Both the position numbers and the translations under genes were made by a program. Below, in pieces: positions 29,624 through 39,372 of a stretch of DNA of 64,000 bases (the first letter of the stretch is position 1; each line of letters begins with the position of its first letter). The DNA lies in NCBI GenBank assembly GCA_016719885.1, contig JADJYF010000026.1, positions 124,001-188,000 on the forward strand. The letters are read 5' to 3'. The notes beneath the pieces were generated by a model, which was given only the letters and a program-made list of their open reading frames with translations, was not told where the DNA came from and made no database searches. This DNA comes from Pseudomonadota bacterium (lineage in GTDB: Bacteria; Pseudomonadota; Gammaproteobacteria; Ga0077536).

Positions 29624-30213
29624 CGCGGCATTTCCAGTACGCGGCGCACCGGCGCGAAGCTCGCGCGGTGCACCGGCGTCGCGCCACAACGCTCGAGCGC
29701 GGCGACATGCGCGGCGGTCGGATAGCCCTTGTGCTGCGCGAAACCGTACTCGGGGTAATCGAGATGCAGCGCCAGCATGATGCGATCGCGGGTGACCTTG
29801 GCGATGATCGACGCAGCGCTGATGGCGGCGACCGTGGCATCGCCGCCTACCACCGCGGTGCTGGGGCAGGCCAGGGGCGGACAGTGGAGGCCATCGATCA
29901 TCGCCTCGTGCGGCGCGATGGCCAGCGACTCGACGGCGCGCTGCATGGCCAGCAGGCTGGCGCGAAAGATATTCAAGGTATCGATCTCGTCGACCTCGGC
30001 GCGCCCGACCCCGATGGCCAGCGCTTCTGCGCTGATGACATCGAACAACCGGTCGCGCTGGCGCTCGGTCTTCTGCTTGGAATCGCCGAGCCCCTGGATG
30101 GCCCGCGGCCCGAGAATCACCGCCGCCGCCACCACCGGACCGGCCAAGGGCCCGCGCCCGGCTTCATCGACGCCGGCCACCAGGCGCGGCGAGACTGCGC
30201 CCGTGTCGGTCAT
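29620..30213 (-). CDS. rnhB: Ribonuclease HII
   Basis: A 197-residue RNase HII. The catalytic DEG-type motif is GVDEAGRGPLAGPVV (D16, E17), followed by GLGDSKQ and the AAISAASIIAKVTRD signature with the third acidic residue. It removes ribonucleotides from DNA. ATG 30213 overlaps the lpxB stop (ATGA) and the stop overlaps dnaE, so it is translationally coupled on both sides. Confidence 0.97.
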
Positions 30214-31364
30214 CGTGGCGCGCACAATTCCAGCACCGCGTCGGCGGCACGTTGTGCGGCGCCGACGCGCAGCGTCTCGTGCAGTTGACGCGCGCGCGCG
30301 GCATAGCGTTCGCGGCGCGGCGCGTCGTCCAGCCAGCACGCCAGCGCCATGGCAATCGCGGCGGGCGTCAAGTCATCCTGGATGAGTTCCGGCACCAGTT
30401 CCTCGTCGGCGAGGATGTTGGGCAGAGCGATGCGCTGAATGGAAATCATGCGGCGGATTATATGGTAGGAGAGCGGTGCGAGACGGTATCCCACCACCAT
30501 CGGCGCATGGCACAGCAGGGCTTCGAGGGTGGCGGTGCCGGACGCCACCAGTGCCACGTCGGCGGCGCTCAGCAGCTGTCGTGCACGACCGTGCAGGATT
30601 TCGACCGCGAGGCCCGGCGCGGCGGCGGCGATGGCGCCGCGCATGGCGTGCACCTGGCCGGCATGGGCCGCGCAGGCGACCACCGCACACGGGCCACGAC
30701 GCTCGAGCAGCGCTGCCGCGCCCGCGGCGAACACCGGCGCCAGGCGCTGGATCTCCTGGCCACGACTGCCGGGCAGCAGCGCCAACAGCGGCGTGCCGGC
30801 GGCAATGCCCAAGGCCGCGCGCGCGGCGTCGCGATCGGGTGCGAGCGGCAAGGCATCGGCCAGCGGATGGCCGACGAAACGACAGTCCACGCCGTGGCCG
30901 GCGAAGAAGGCCGGCTCGAAAGGCAACAAGGCCAGCAGTCGATCGACCGATGCGCCGAGATGGCGCGCGCGCCCGGGGCGCCAGGCCCAGGCCTGCGGGC
31001 ACACGTAGTGCACAGTGGCGATACCGGCGCGCTTCATGCGTCGCGCGAGGCCGAGATTGAAATCCGGGACATCGATGCCGACGAACACATCGGGACGCGC
31101 ATCCAGCAGGCGACGGCCCAGCGCATCGCGCAGGCGGCGCAGACGCGGATAAGCGCGCAGCACTTCCGCGAGTCCCATCACCGACAGCTCATCGATATGC
31201 GCCAGCGCCTCGCAGCCGGCCTCGAGCATCGCCGGCCCGGCCATGCCGATGAAGCGCGCCTCGGGCGCCCGCGCGCGCAGGGCGTGAATCAAGGCGCCGC
31301 CCAGCGCGTCGCCCGACGCTTCGCCGGCGACGATGGCAACCAGGGGAGAGGCCACGCGCGCCAC
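30210..31364 (-). CDS. lpxB: Lipid-A-disaccharide synthase
   Basis: A 384-residue GT19 glycosyltransferase that condenses UDP-diacylglucosamine with lipid X. Motifs include AGEASGDALGG at the N-terminus, VGIDVPDFNLGLARRMK, HYVCPQAWAWRPGR, LLPGSRGQEIQRL and SGTATLEALLCHAPMVVGYR. It begins with GTG 31364; another GTG lies three codons in. It follows lpxA by 22 bases and its stop is overlapped by rnhB. Confidence 0.96.
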   Translation of the reverse strand: MARVASPLVAIVAGEASGDALGGALIHALRARAPEARFIGMAGPAMLEAGCEALAHIDELSVMGLAEVLRAYPRLRRLRDALGRRLLDARPDVFVGIDVPDFNLGLARRMKRAGIATVHYVCPQAWAWRPGRARHLGASVDRLLALLPFEPAFFAGHGVDCRFVGHPLADALPLAPDRDAARAALGIAAGTPLLALLPGSRGQEIQRLAPVFAAGAAALLERRGPCAVVACAAHAGQVHAMRGAIAAAAPGLAVEILHGRARQLLSAADVALVASGTATLEALLCHAPMVVGYRLAPLSYHIIRRMISIQRIALPNILADEELVPELIQDDLTPAAIAMALACWLDDAPRRERYAARARQLHETLRVGAAQRAADAVLELCAPR

Positions 31365-31386
31365 CCGCTTCAGCGGCGCCGCGCGC

Positions 31387-32160
31387 TTAACGCACGATGC
31401 CGCGCACCGAGGAGCGGACGAAATCGAGCATGCGCGCGACTTCGGGGAAGGCCGCGCTTTCGGCGTCCAGCAACTTGAGGGCGTCTTCGAGCGAATTGCC
31501 CTGCCGATACAGGGTACGGTAGGCGCGCTTCAAGGCAGCAATGGCCTCGACAGAGAAACCGCGTCGCTTCAGACCTTCGCGATTGATGCTGCGCGGCGCG
31601 GCCTGGTTGCCGTCCACGATCACATAGGGCGGCACATCGCGCACCACCGCCGCGGCTATCGCGGAAAAGCTGCTTTCACCCATGCGACAGAACTGGTGGA
31701 CGCCGGTGAAGCCGCCGAGGATCACGTAATCGTGGATCTCGACATGCCCGGCCAGCGTCGCGTTGTTGGCGAACACCGTGTGGTTGCCGACCCGGCAGTC
31801 ATGGGCGACGTGGCAATAGGCCATCAGCCAGTTGTCATCGCCTATCCTGGTCAGGCCACCGCCCTGTGGCGTACCGCGGTTGATACTGCAGTACTCGCGC
31901 ATGGTGTTGCCATCGCCGATCTCGAGGCGCGATTCGCCCACACCCGTGAACTTCTTGTCCTGCGGGTCTTCACCGATGGAACAGAACGAGAACACGCGGT
32001 TGTTGCGGCCGATGCGCGTCGGGCCCTTGATGATGCAATGGCTGCCGATGCGCGTGCCCGCGCCTATCTCGACCCCGGGTCCGATCGAGGTCCAGGGGCC
32101 GACTTCAACGTCGGCGGCCAGTATCGCGGACGCGTCGACCTTGGCGCTCGGATCAATCAA
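31387..32160 (-). CDS. lpxA: UDP-N-acetylglucosamine acyltransferase
   Basis: A 257-residue LpxA with left-handed beta-helix hexapeptide repeats (IDPSAKVDASAILAADVEVG onward). The active-site region is AYCHVAHDCRVGNH and the C-terminal helical domain begins NREGLKRRGFS. It performs the first step of lipid A synthesis. The start is a TTG at 32160 that overlaps the fabZ stop codon (TTGA). A longer in-frame extension upstream lies inside fabZ and is not used. The rare start in an overlap should keep LpxA output tied to FabZ translation, which share a hydroxyacyl-ACP substrate. Confidence 0.95.
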   Translation of the reverse strand: MIDPSAKVDASAILAADVEVGPWTSIGPGVEIGAGTRIGSHCIIKGPTRIGRNNRVFSFCSIGEDPQDKKFTGVGESRLEIGDGNTMREYCSINRGTPQGGGLTRIGDDNWLMAYCHVAHDCRVGNHTVFANNATLAGHVEIHDYVILGGFTGVHQFCRMGESSFSAIAAAVVRDVPPYVIVDGNQAAPRSINREGLKRRGFSVEAIAALKRAYRTLYRQGNSLEDALKLLDAESAAFPEVARMLDFVRSSVRGIVR

Positions 32161-32606
32161 CTGTCGGCGGCCCGCTCGGTGGTCATGAATTCGGCACTGG
32201 CCACCACCACGCCATCCACTTCGGCGGTGGACTCGAATCGATAGATGCCCTTCAACTGGCGCTTGAGCTGCGCGCGCAGGATGAGTTGATCGCCGGCGGT
32301 CACCGGCCGCTTGAAGCGCGCCTTGTCGACGCCGACCAGGTAATAGACGTTGCCTTCTTCGCTGCGTGCCTGGTTGGAATAGAAGGCCAGCATGCCGGTC
32401 GCCTGCGCCATGGACTCGAGGATCAGTACGCCCGGCATGATCGGGTGGCCGGGGAAGTGTCCGAGGAAGAACGGCTCGTTGATGGTGACGTTCTTGAGCG
32501 CCTTGATGGATTCGAACGGCGTGTATTCGATGATCCGGTCGATCAGGAGAAAGGGGTAGCGATGCGGCATCGTCTGCAAGATTTTTGCAATGCCCAGATC
32601 TTCCAT
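32157..32606 (-). CDS. fabZ: 3-hydroxyacyl-ACP dehydratase FabZ
   Basis: A 149-residue hot-dog fold dehydratase with the catalytic GHFPGHPIMPGVLILESMAQ (His54, Glu64) and MPHRYPFLLIDR near the N-terminus. ATG 32606 is preceded by GGGAGG seven bases upstream. It competes with LpxA/LpxD for 3-hydroxyacyl-ACP and so balances phospholipid against lipid A. It lies 80 bases downstream of lpxD. Confidence 0.97.
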   Translation of the reverse strand: MEDLGIAKILQTMPHRYPFLLIDRIIEYTPFESIKALKNVTINEPFFLGHFPGHPIMPGVLILESMAQATGMLAFYSNQARSEEGNVYYLVGVDKARFKRPVTAGDQLILRAQLKRQLKGIYRFESTAEVDGVVVASAEFMTTERAADS

Positions 32607-32686
32607 ACCGCCTCCCACTACGCACCACCCCGCGGTCCGCCAGGACCGGATTCTTGTCTAGTTGTCATTGCCATTCGAACCGCGCG

Positions 32687-33631
32687 TCATCCGCGCGTGC
32701 GACGGAAATTCGCTACGCGCCGCCACCAGGTGGCGCTGGCTTCCGCTGGCCAACCGGACGAGTAGCGTGCGCCAACGGTGTGTATCGAGCGGCTGACCAT
32801 GCTCATGGCGGTCACCGTCACACCGTCGGCAATCTGCACGCCTTCACCGATGCCGACCATGCCACCGATGCGGCAGCCGCGACCGATGCGCGACGCGCCC
32901 GCCACGGCCGTTTGGCCGGCGATGGCGCTATGCGCACCTATCACCGAATCATGTCCGATCAGCACTTGGCTGTCGAGTATGCAGCCGGACGCGATCACCG
33001 TGTCGCCCAGCACGCCGGCATGCACCACGGCGCGCGCCAGCACGTCGACATCGTCATCGATGCACACGCTGCCAAAGCTCGGCATGGCCTGCCAGCTCGT
33101 TCCATCACGCAGGTAGGCGAATCCCACGCTGCCTATACACGTGCCGGCGCCAATGCGCACACGATTGCCGATGCTGGCCTCGCCGCGAATGACCGCACCG
33201 GCCTCGATGTGACAATGCGCGCCGATGGTCACGCCATCATCGAGAACCACGCCTGCTTCGACGACACTCGCCTCGCCCACTTCGACTCCGGCGCCGACAT
33301 GGGCAGTCGCCGCAATCCGCGCTGAAGCCGCCAGCGAGGTGGGCCGTGCGCGCCGCGCGGCGGTGCGGCGTCGTGCCGGCAACCAGGCACAAGCCCGCGC
33401 GCAGGCAAGCATTACGTCATCCACCATCAACGCGTTGTCGACCGCGAGCCGCTGCGAGACGAGCGCGGCGCCCGCCGCCAGCGCGCGTGGGAGGTGAGTG
33501 GTGGAAATGAACGTCAGTTCTTGCGGCCCGGCATCATCGGGCATCGCCACGCTCGTCAGCAGCACATCGTCGCGTGCGTTCTCAAGCGGCGCGCCGAGGC
33601 GCGCCGCCAGTTCACTCAGGCGAAGACTCAT
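32687..33631 (-). CDS. lpxD: UDP-3-O-acylglucosamine N-acyltransferase
   Basis: A 314-residue LpxD with an N-terminal uridine-binding domain (LSELAARLGAPLE) and hexapeptide beta-helix (VGAGVEVGEASVVEAGVVLDD). The catalytic His region is LDSQVLIGHDSVIGAHS. The segment around GSVGFAYLRDGTSW and CIDDDVDVLARAVVHAGVLG departs from the typical GGV-IGDDVEIGANT-IDRGA, so this copy is somewhat divergent. A 108-base gap separates it from skp. Confidence 0.94.
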   Translation of the reverse strand: MSLRLSELAARLGAPLENARDDVLLTSVAMPDDAGPQELTFISTTHLPRALAAGAALVSQRLAVDNALMVDDVMLACARACAWLPARRRTAARRARPTSLAASARIAATAHVGAGVEVGEASVVEAGVVLDDGVTIGAHCHIEAGAVIRGEASIGNRVRIGAGTCIGSVGFAYLRDGTSWQAMPSFGSVCIDDDVDVLARAVVHAGVLGDTVIASGCILDSQVLIGHDSVIGAHSAIAGQTAVAGASRIGRGCRIGGMVGIGEGVQIADGVTVTAMSMVSRSIHTVGARYSSGWPAEASATWWRRVANFRRTRG

Positions 33632-33739
33632 GTCATGCGTGCCTCGGACGGCGGACCGTCACGGCCGTCGCCCGCCGGCAAGTTCAAGCACCGTGCCGCC
33701 ATGCGCGGCACTGTGGCCCCGTCAGCAGGGCCCGCGCGC

Positions 33740-34258
33740 TTACTTGGCCGCGCCCTTCTTCAGACGTGCAATCACCTGGTCGGTGATGTCGACCTTTTCG
33801 CTCGCGAACACCACGCCGGTGCCGAGCACCATGTCGAAACCCTGCTCCTTGGACAGCGCGACGATGGCTTCGCCGATCTGCTGCTGGATGATGGCCATTT
33901 CCTCGTTACGGCGGAAATTGACGTCTTCCTGGAACTCCTGGGTGTCGCGCTTGAGGTCGCGGCGCTTGGCCATGACATCACGCTCCACGCGACCACGTTC
34001 GGTCTCGCTCATGATCGCGCCGTCTTTCTGCATGCGATCTTCCAGGCCCTTCAATTCCTTCTGCGCGGCAACCAGCTTCTGGTCGCGGGCAGCAAACTCC
34101 TTCTCGAGCTTGACGCGCGCCACTTCGGCCTGAGGCGCCGCCTCGAGCACGCGCGGAGCATTGACCACACCAATCTTGTAATCAGCCGCTTGCGCCGCGG
34201 AGAACGCGAGAGCGGAGGACAACAGGACGACAACGGAAAAGCGATCAAGAATTCTCAA
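33740..34258 (-). CDS. skp: Periplasmic OmpH/Skp family chaperone
   Basis: A 172-residue protein with a signal peptide (VVVLLSSALAFSAAQA) and the coiled-coil arms of Skp (KLEKEFAARDQKLVAAQKEL through RRDLKRDTQEFQEDVNFRR). It holds unfolded outer-membrane proteins for BamA, encoded just upstream. The 241 bases between bamA and skp (34259-34499) contain no gene and no clear terminator, so co-transcription is likely. Confidence 0.95.
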   Translation of the reverse strand: MRILDRFSVVVLLSSALAFSAAQAADYKIGVVNAPRVLEAAPQAEVARVKLEKEFAARDQKLVAAQKELKGLEDRMQKDGAIMSETERGRVERDVMAKRRDLKRDTQEFQEDVNFRRNEEMAIIQQQIGEAIVALSKEQGFDMVLGTGVVFASEKVDITDQVIARLKKGAAK

Positions 34259-34499
34259 AGCAGTACTCCAGTGCGTTTAGGATTGATATTCAGATCCGCT
34301 CGGTGCCGTGGACCAAGCGTGTTGCGGCGCCCGCCGCATGCCCAGGGGAAGGAAGGCATGGTGCGAGCGATAACCGGTGACCGCGCTGACCGGTAGCCAG
34401 CCGCGGAGTCGTGATGAAATCGGCGTCTCCCCTGCGCCCCGCGGGCGCCCATGCCGTCATTATGTAACCCACTCCCGAATGTTTCCAGATACCGCCGCT

Positions 34500-36791
34500 T
34501 CAGAACTGGGTGCCGAAGTTGAACTGGAAGCGCTGCACCTGATCCTCGGGCTGATCGCGGAACGGCTGCGCGACGCTGATCGACAACAAGCCGAAAGGCG
34601 ACATCCAGATGCCGGAGATACCGGCCGACATGCGCACGTCGGCAAACCGTACGTGCTGGTCGGCCGACCACACGTTACCGGCGTCGAAGAAGGTCGACAG
34701 GCGCACCGATTTGAACTCGGCGAGGAACGGCACCGGGATGATGACTTCGGCGCCGCCCACCACTTCGACGTTACCGCCGAGCGCGCGCTCGAAGATATCC
34801 TGCGGACCCAGGGAGTTTTCCTCGTAGCCGCGTACCGTGCGCGGACCGCCGGCGTAGAAGTTCTCGAAGAACGGCAGTTCGTCGGTGCCACCATAAGCGC
34901 CGCCGTAGCCCACCTCGCCGCGCACCATGAGGATGTAGTTGCGCGCCAAGGGCATGTACCAGCGCGATTCGAGATTGAGCTTGTAGTACGTCAAGTCCGC
35001 GCCGGGCACCGTGATTTCGCCGCGGATACGCTGCAGGGTGCCGCGATCCGGGAAGATCGCCGAGTTGCGCGTGTCGTAGCTGAAGCCGGTCGAGAAGCGG
35101 ATCAGGTTGTACGAATTGCCTTCCCGCGCCAGGAAGTTGGCAATGATCGGGTCGAGGAACAACGGGTTGGTATTGATCTCGGTCGATTCGTAGGACAAGC
35201 CGGCGTTGACGAAATGGTATTCCGTGATCGGCACGCCGAAATTCATGCCGCCCGACAAGGTCTTGGTGTTGTAGCGGATGATGTTGGTGTTGCCGGCGTC
35301 GGTCTTCTGGTAAGTGAAGTCGAAACCGCGCGCCACGCCATCGACCGTCCAGTACGGGTTCATGTAGCCGACGCGGAAGACCTGGTTGATCTCGCTGTTG
35401 GCGAACGCGAAGCTGACGCTCTTGCCGCTGCCCAGGAAGTTGTCCTGCTGGACATTGGTATTGAAAATGATACCGGCCGACTGCGAGAAGCCGAGACCGA
35501 GCATGAGGTTGCCGGACGGGCGCTCCTTGACGGTGAAATTGACGTCGACCTGGTCGGTCGAACCGGCCACCGCCGGCGTTTCGACGTTCACGTCCTCGAA
35601 GAATCCGAGGCGCCGCAGGCGGGTCTTGGAGCGCTCCACCTTGGCGGTTGAAATCCAGCCGCCCTCCAGCTGACGCATTTCGCGGCGCAGCACCTCGTCA
35701 CGGGTCTTGGCATTGCCAAAGAAATTCACGCGACGTACGTAGACGCGCTGGCCCGGATCGACAAAGTAGGTGATGCCGGCAATGCGGCTCTTGGCGTCGA
35801 TTTCGGGAATGGCGTTGACGTTGGCGAACGCATAGCCCTCGTCGCCCAAGCGGTCGGTGATGAGTTTGCTGGTGGCGGTCAAATCCTTGCGCGAGAAGGT
35901 CATGCCCTTGCGCGTGATGACGAACTTGAACAGGTCGTCGGGCTTGACGATAAGGGTGCCGGCCAGCTTGACGTCGCCGACCACGAACTTGTCGCCTTCG
36001 GTGACGTTGATGGTGAGGTAGACGTCCTTCTTGTCGGGCGTGATCGAGACCTGGGTCGAATCGACGCTGAAATTCAGGTAGCCGTTGTCCTGGTAGAGCG
36101 AACGCAGGATTTCCAGGTCGCCCGACAGCTTCTGCTTGGAATACTGGTCGTCCTTGGTGAACCAGCTTATCCAGGTCGGGGTGTTGAGCTTGAAGTTGTC
36201 GCGGATCTGTTCATCGGTGAACGCTTCGTTGCCGATGATGTTGATCTGCTTGATGCGCGCCGCTTCGCCTTCCGAGATGGTGAAGGCCACTTCGACGGTC
36301 TTGTCATCGACCGGGATGACTTCGTGCTCGATGCGCACGCCATACTTGCCGTTGGCGAAGTACTGACGCTTGAGCTCCTGCAGCACCTTGTCGAGCTTGG
36401 ACTCGTTGAACACTTCGCCCTTGGCGAATCCGACTTCCTTCAGACCCTTGGTGAGGTCTTCGGTCTTGATGGCCTTGTTGCCTTCGAAGGTGATGTCGGA
36501 GATGGTCTCGCGCTCTTGCACGATGACCACCAGCACGTCGCCGTCCCGCTCCAGGCGCACGTCCTTGAACAGGCCGGTCTTGAACAGGGCGCGCACCGCG
36601 TCCCGCGAGCGCTTGTCGTCGACTGAATCGCCGACGCTGATGGGGAGGTAGTTGAAGATGGCGCCGGGGGATATCCGGTCAAGACCTTCGACCCGGATGT
36701 CGTCGACGACGAAGGATTCCGCGGTGGCTGTACCTACCGCGCACAACATCGTCAGACCGCACATCCAGCCTGCTTTAAAGGCTTTCGACAT
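34500..36791 (-). CDS. bamA: Outer membrane protein assembly factor BamA
   Basis: A 763-residue BamA with a signal peptide (residues about 1-24, ending TATAES). Five POTRA domains are present, the first starting FVVDDIRVEGLDRISPG and the third to fifth including YLTINVTEGDKFVVGDVKL and YVRRVNFFGNAKT. A 16-strand barrel ends QFNFGTQF. The L6 loop motif VRGYEENSLGP is near residue 650. It folds beta-barrel proteins such as the TonB receptor in this window. It follows rseP by 41 bases. Confidence 0.97.
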   Translation of the reverse strand: MSKAFKAGWMCGLTMLCAVGTATAESFVVDDIRVEGLDRISPGAIFNYLPISVGDSVDDKRSRDAVRALFKTGLFKDVRLERDGDVLVVIVQERETISDITFEGNKAIKTEDLTKGLKEVGFAKGEVFNESKLDKVLQELKRQYFANGKYGVRIEHEVIPVDDKTVEVAFTISEGEAARIKQINIIGNEAFTDEQIRDNFKLNTPTWISWFTKDDQYSKQKLSGDLEILRSLYQDNGYLNFSVDSTQVSITPDKKDVYLTINVTEGDKFVVGDVKLAGTLIVKPDDLFKFVITRKGMTFSRKDLTATSKLITDRLGDEGYAFANVNAIPEIDAKSRIAGITYFVDPGQRVYVRRVNFFGNAKTRDEVLRREMRQLEGGWISTAKVERSKTRLRRLGFFEDVNVETPAVAGSTDQVDVNFTVKERPSGNLMLGLGFSQSAGIIFNTNVQQDNFLGSGKSVSFAFANSEINQVFRVGYMNPYWTVDGVARGFDFTYQKTDAGNTNIIRYNTKTLSGGMNFGVPITEYHFVNAGLSYESTEINTNPLFLDPIIANFLAREGNSYNLIRFSTGFSYDTRNSAIFPDRGTLQRIRGEITVPGADLTYYKLNLESRWYMPLARNYILMVRGEVGYGGAYGGTDELPFFENFYAGGPRTVRGYEENSLGPQDIFERALGGNVEVVGGAEVIIPVPFLAEFKSVRLSTFFDAGNVWSADQHVRFADVRMSAGISGIWMSPFGLLSISVAQPFRDQPEDQVQRFQFNFGTQF

Positions 36792-36832
36792 AAATATGTT
36801 TATTTATTATTGGGTGGTTCCGTCACCAGCGT

Positions 36833-38188
36833 TCACAAAATGCGCAGGATGTCGTTGTAGACGGCCAGCCCCATGAGACTCAACAACACCACCAGACCGA
36901 GCTGCTGTCCCCACGACTGCAGATGTTCAGACACCGGTCGACGCGTCACGAATTCTATCAGGTAATACAGCAAGTGTCCGCCATCCAGAATCGGAATGGG
37001 CAATAGGTTGAGTACTCCGAGGCTGACACTCACTAGGGCTAGGAATTCGAGGAAGCGCGCGATACCGAGCTTGGCCGACGCGCCGGCGTACTGTGCGATG
37101 CTGATCGGGCCGGACAGGTTGCGTACCGAAGCTTCGCCGACCACCATCTTGCCGAGGAACTTGAGCGTGGTGAGACTCATGCCGACGGTGCGATCGACCG
37201 CGCCGTCGAAGGCCGCCAGCGGCCCATAGCGCTCGACACCCATGGGGATGTCATCGACCTGCTTGGGCACCAGCGGCTCGGCGCCGATGCGGCCCAGGAC
37301 CTTGCCGTCTTCCTTGATGCGGGCGGGGGTGACCGTCAAGGTGAGCTGCTGTCCACCGCGCTCCACCACCACCGACAGGGCCTGCTCGGGATGCTGGCGG
37401 ATGATGTCCACCCAGTTGCCCCAGCTCGACACCGGCGCGCCGTCGACCGACACCACGCGATCGCCGTCCTTGATACCGGCCGCCGCCGCCGCGCCGTCGA
37501 GCGTGACACGGGCGATGACGGGCGCGATCACCGGCATGTCGGGCGCCAGCCCCAAGGTCTTGAAGAAGTCGCCGGCGCCAAGGTCGTCGACCGACAGCTT
37601 GCTGACGTCGAGCATCACGTGCCGGACCGTGCCATTGGCGTCGCGCACCGCCAGGCGCAGCGCGCGCTGATCGAGGATGCCGTCCAGGGCGCGGCGGAAC
37701 ACGCCGTCCCAGGTGTGGGCGGCATCGCCGTCCACTTCGATGATTTCCTGGCCACGGGCGAGGCCGGCGCGCGACGCGATGGAATCGTTGTCGACCGTGC
37801 CGATGATCGGCCGTGGGCCGGTCACGCCGATCATGAGCATGGCCCAGTAGGCAAGGATGGCGAACAGGAAATTGGCGAGCGGGCCGGCCGCCACCACCGC
37901 GATGCGGGTGGACAGCGGCTTGCGATTGAAGGCACGGTGCAGTTCGTGCTCGGCCACCTCCCCTTCGCGCTCGTCCAGCATCTTCACGTAGCCGCCGAGC
38001 GGGATCAGGGCCAGGGCGAAATCGGTTTCGCCCGAGCGCCAGGACAGCCACGGCCGCCCGAAACCGATGCAGAACCTCAAGATCTTCACGCCCAGGCGCT
38101 TGGCCACCCAGTAATGGCCGAACTCGTGGGCGGTGACCAGGATGCCCAGCGCCACGGCGAAGGACAGCAGGGTCTTCAATAACTCCAT
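36833..38188 (-). CDS. rseP: Site-2 zinc metalloprotease RseP
   Basis: A 451-residue inner-membrane protease with HEFGH at residues 21-25 in TM1, two PDZ domains (IIGTVDNDSIASRAGLARGQ; VTLDGAAAAAGIKDGDRV) and the second zinc motif LDGGHLLYY near the C-terminus. It cleaves anti-sigma factors of the RseA type and clears signal peptides. Its ATG shares one base with the dxr stop (TGATG). No rseA/rpoE is in the window. Confidence 0.96.
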   Translation of the reverse strand: MELLKTLLSFAVALGILVTAHEFGHYWVAKRLGVKILRFCIGFGRPWLSWRSGETDFALALIPLGGYVKMLDEREGEVAEHELHRAFNRKPLSTRIAVVAAGPLANFLFAILAYWAMLMIGVTGPRPIIGTVDNDSIASRAGLARGQEIIEVDGDAAHTWDGVFRRALDGILDQRALRLAVRDANGTVRHVMLDVSKLSVDDLGAGDFFKTLGLAPDMPVIAPVIARVTLDGAAAAAGIKDGDRVVSVDGAPVSSWGNWVDIIRQHPEQALSVVVERGGQQLTLTVTPARIKEDGKVLGRIGAEPLVPKQVDDIPMGVERYGPLAAFDGAVDRTVGMSLTTLKFLGKMVVGEASVRNLSGPISIAQYAGASAKLGIARFLEFLALVSVSLGVLNLLPIPILDGGHLLYYLIEFVTRRPVSEHLQSWGQQLGLVVLLSLMGLAVYNDILRIL

Positions 38189-39372
38189 CAATGCACTCCT
38201 TCGACGAGGGCGCGCTCGACGCACTCGCGCGCGCTGCGGTCATCGGCCAGTATGGTGTCGAGATCGGCTGCCGCGCGTGCCGTGACCCGCTCCAGCGCAT
38301 GGCCGACCAGGCGCGGGATGTCGGTGAACGCGAGCTTCTCGTCGAGGAAGGCCGCCACGGCGACTTCGTTGGCGGCATTGAGTATGGCCGGCGCGGTGCC
38401 GCCCACGCTCATGGCGTCGCGCGCGAGGCGCAGGCAGGGAAAACGGTCGTGGTCGGGTTCTTCGAAATCGAGATGGCGCACGTCGAAAAGGTTGAGTCGC
38501 TCGACACCGGCCGCGCAGCGTTCCGGCCATGCCAAGGCATAGGCGATGGGTGTCCGCATGTCGGGATTGCCGAGTTGGGCCAGCACAGAACCATCCACGT
38601 ATTGCACCATCGAGTGAATCACGCTCTGCGGATGGATGACCACTTCGATTTGGGCCGGCGTGGTGCCGAACAGCCAGCAGGCTTCAATCACTTCCAGGCC
38701 CTTGTTCATCATGGTCGCCGAGTCCACCGAGATTTTGCGTCCCATCACCCAGTTGGGATGGGCGCAGGCCTGTGCCGGCGTCACGCCCCGCAACTGCTCG
38801 ATGGGCCAGGACCGGAACGGCCCGCCCGAGGCGGTCAGCAGGATACGCTCCACGCCCACGCCCGGCAGACCGTCGCCGAACTGCGCCGGCAGGCACTGGA
38901 ACACCGCATTGTGTTCGCTATCAATCGGCAGCAACTCGGCTTTACTTTCGCGCACCGCGTCCATGAACAGCTGACCGGACATCACCAGCGACTCTTTATT
39001 GGCCAGCATCACGCGTTTGCCCGCGCGTGCGGCGGCGAGGTTGGGCAGCAGGCCGGCCGCGCCGACGATACCCGCCATCACATAATCGACCTGCTCGTGG
39101 GCCGACACGGTCGCCAGGGCGGCGTGGCCGGCCAGCACCTCGGTGGCGAGGCCGGCGGCCCGGCAGCGGTCCGCCAGCCGGCTCGCCGACGGCTCGTCGA
39201 CCATCACCGCGTAGGGCGGATTCCAGGCCTGGCACTGCGCGAACAAGCCGTCGACATTGGTATTGGCAGAGAGTGCGAAAACGGAAAAACGTTCAGGATG
39301 GCGGGCGATCACGTCGAGCGTGTTGACGCCGATGGTGCCGGTCGAACCCAGGATGGTCACGGCAGTGGTCAT
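38188..39372 (-). CDS. dxr: 1-deoxy-D-xylulose 5-phosphate reductoisomerase
   Basis: A 394-residue DXR of the MEP pathway. The NADPH-binding GSTGTIGVNTLDV is at residues about 9-21. Also present are ANKESLVMSG, the metal-site IDSEHNAVFQCL, TASGGPFR and GRKISVDSATMMNKGLEVIEA. ATG 39372 overlaps the cdsA stop (ATGA). It supplies isoprenyl precursors used by UppS two genes upstream. Confidence 0.97.
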   Translation of the reverse strand: MTTAVTILGSTGTIGVNTLDVIARHPERFSVFALSANTNVDGLFAQCQAWNPPYAVMVDEPSASRLADRCRAAGLATEVLAGHAALATVSAHEQVDYVMAGIVGAAGLLPNLAAARAGKRVMLANKESLVMSGQLFMDAVRESKAELLPIDSEHNAVFQCLPAQFGDGLPGVGVERILLTASGGPFRSWPIEQLRGVTPAQACAHPNWVMGRKISVDSATMMNKGLEVIEACWLFGTTPAQIEVVIHPQSVIHSMVQYVDGSVLAQLGNPDMRTPIAYALAWPERCAAGVERLNLFDVRHLDFEEPDHDRFPCLRLARDAMSVGGTAPAILNAANEVAVAAFLDEKLAFTDIPRLVGHALERVTARAAADLDTILADDRSARECVERALVEGVH

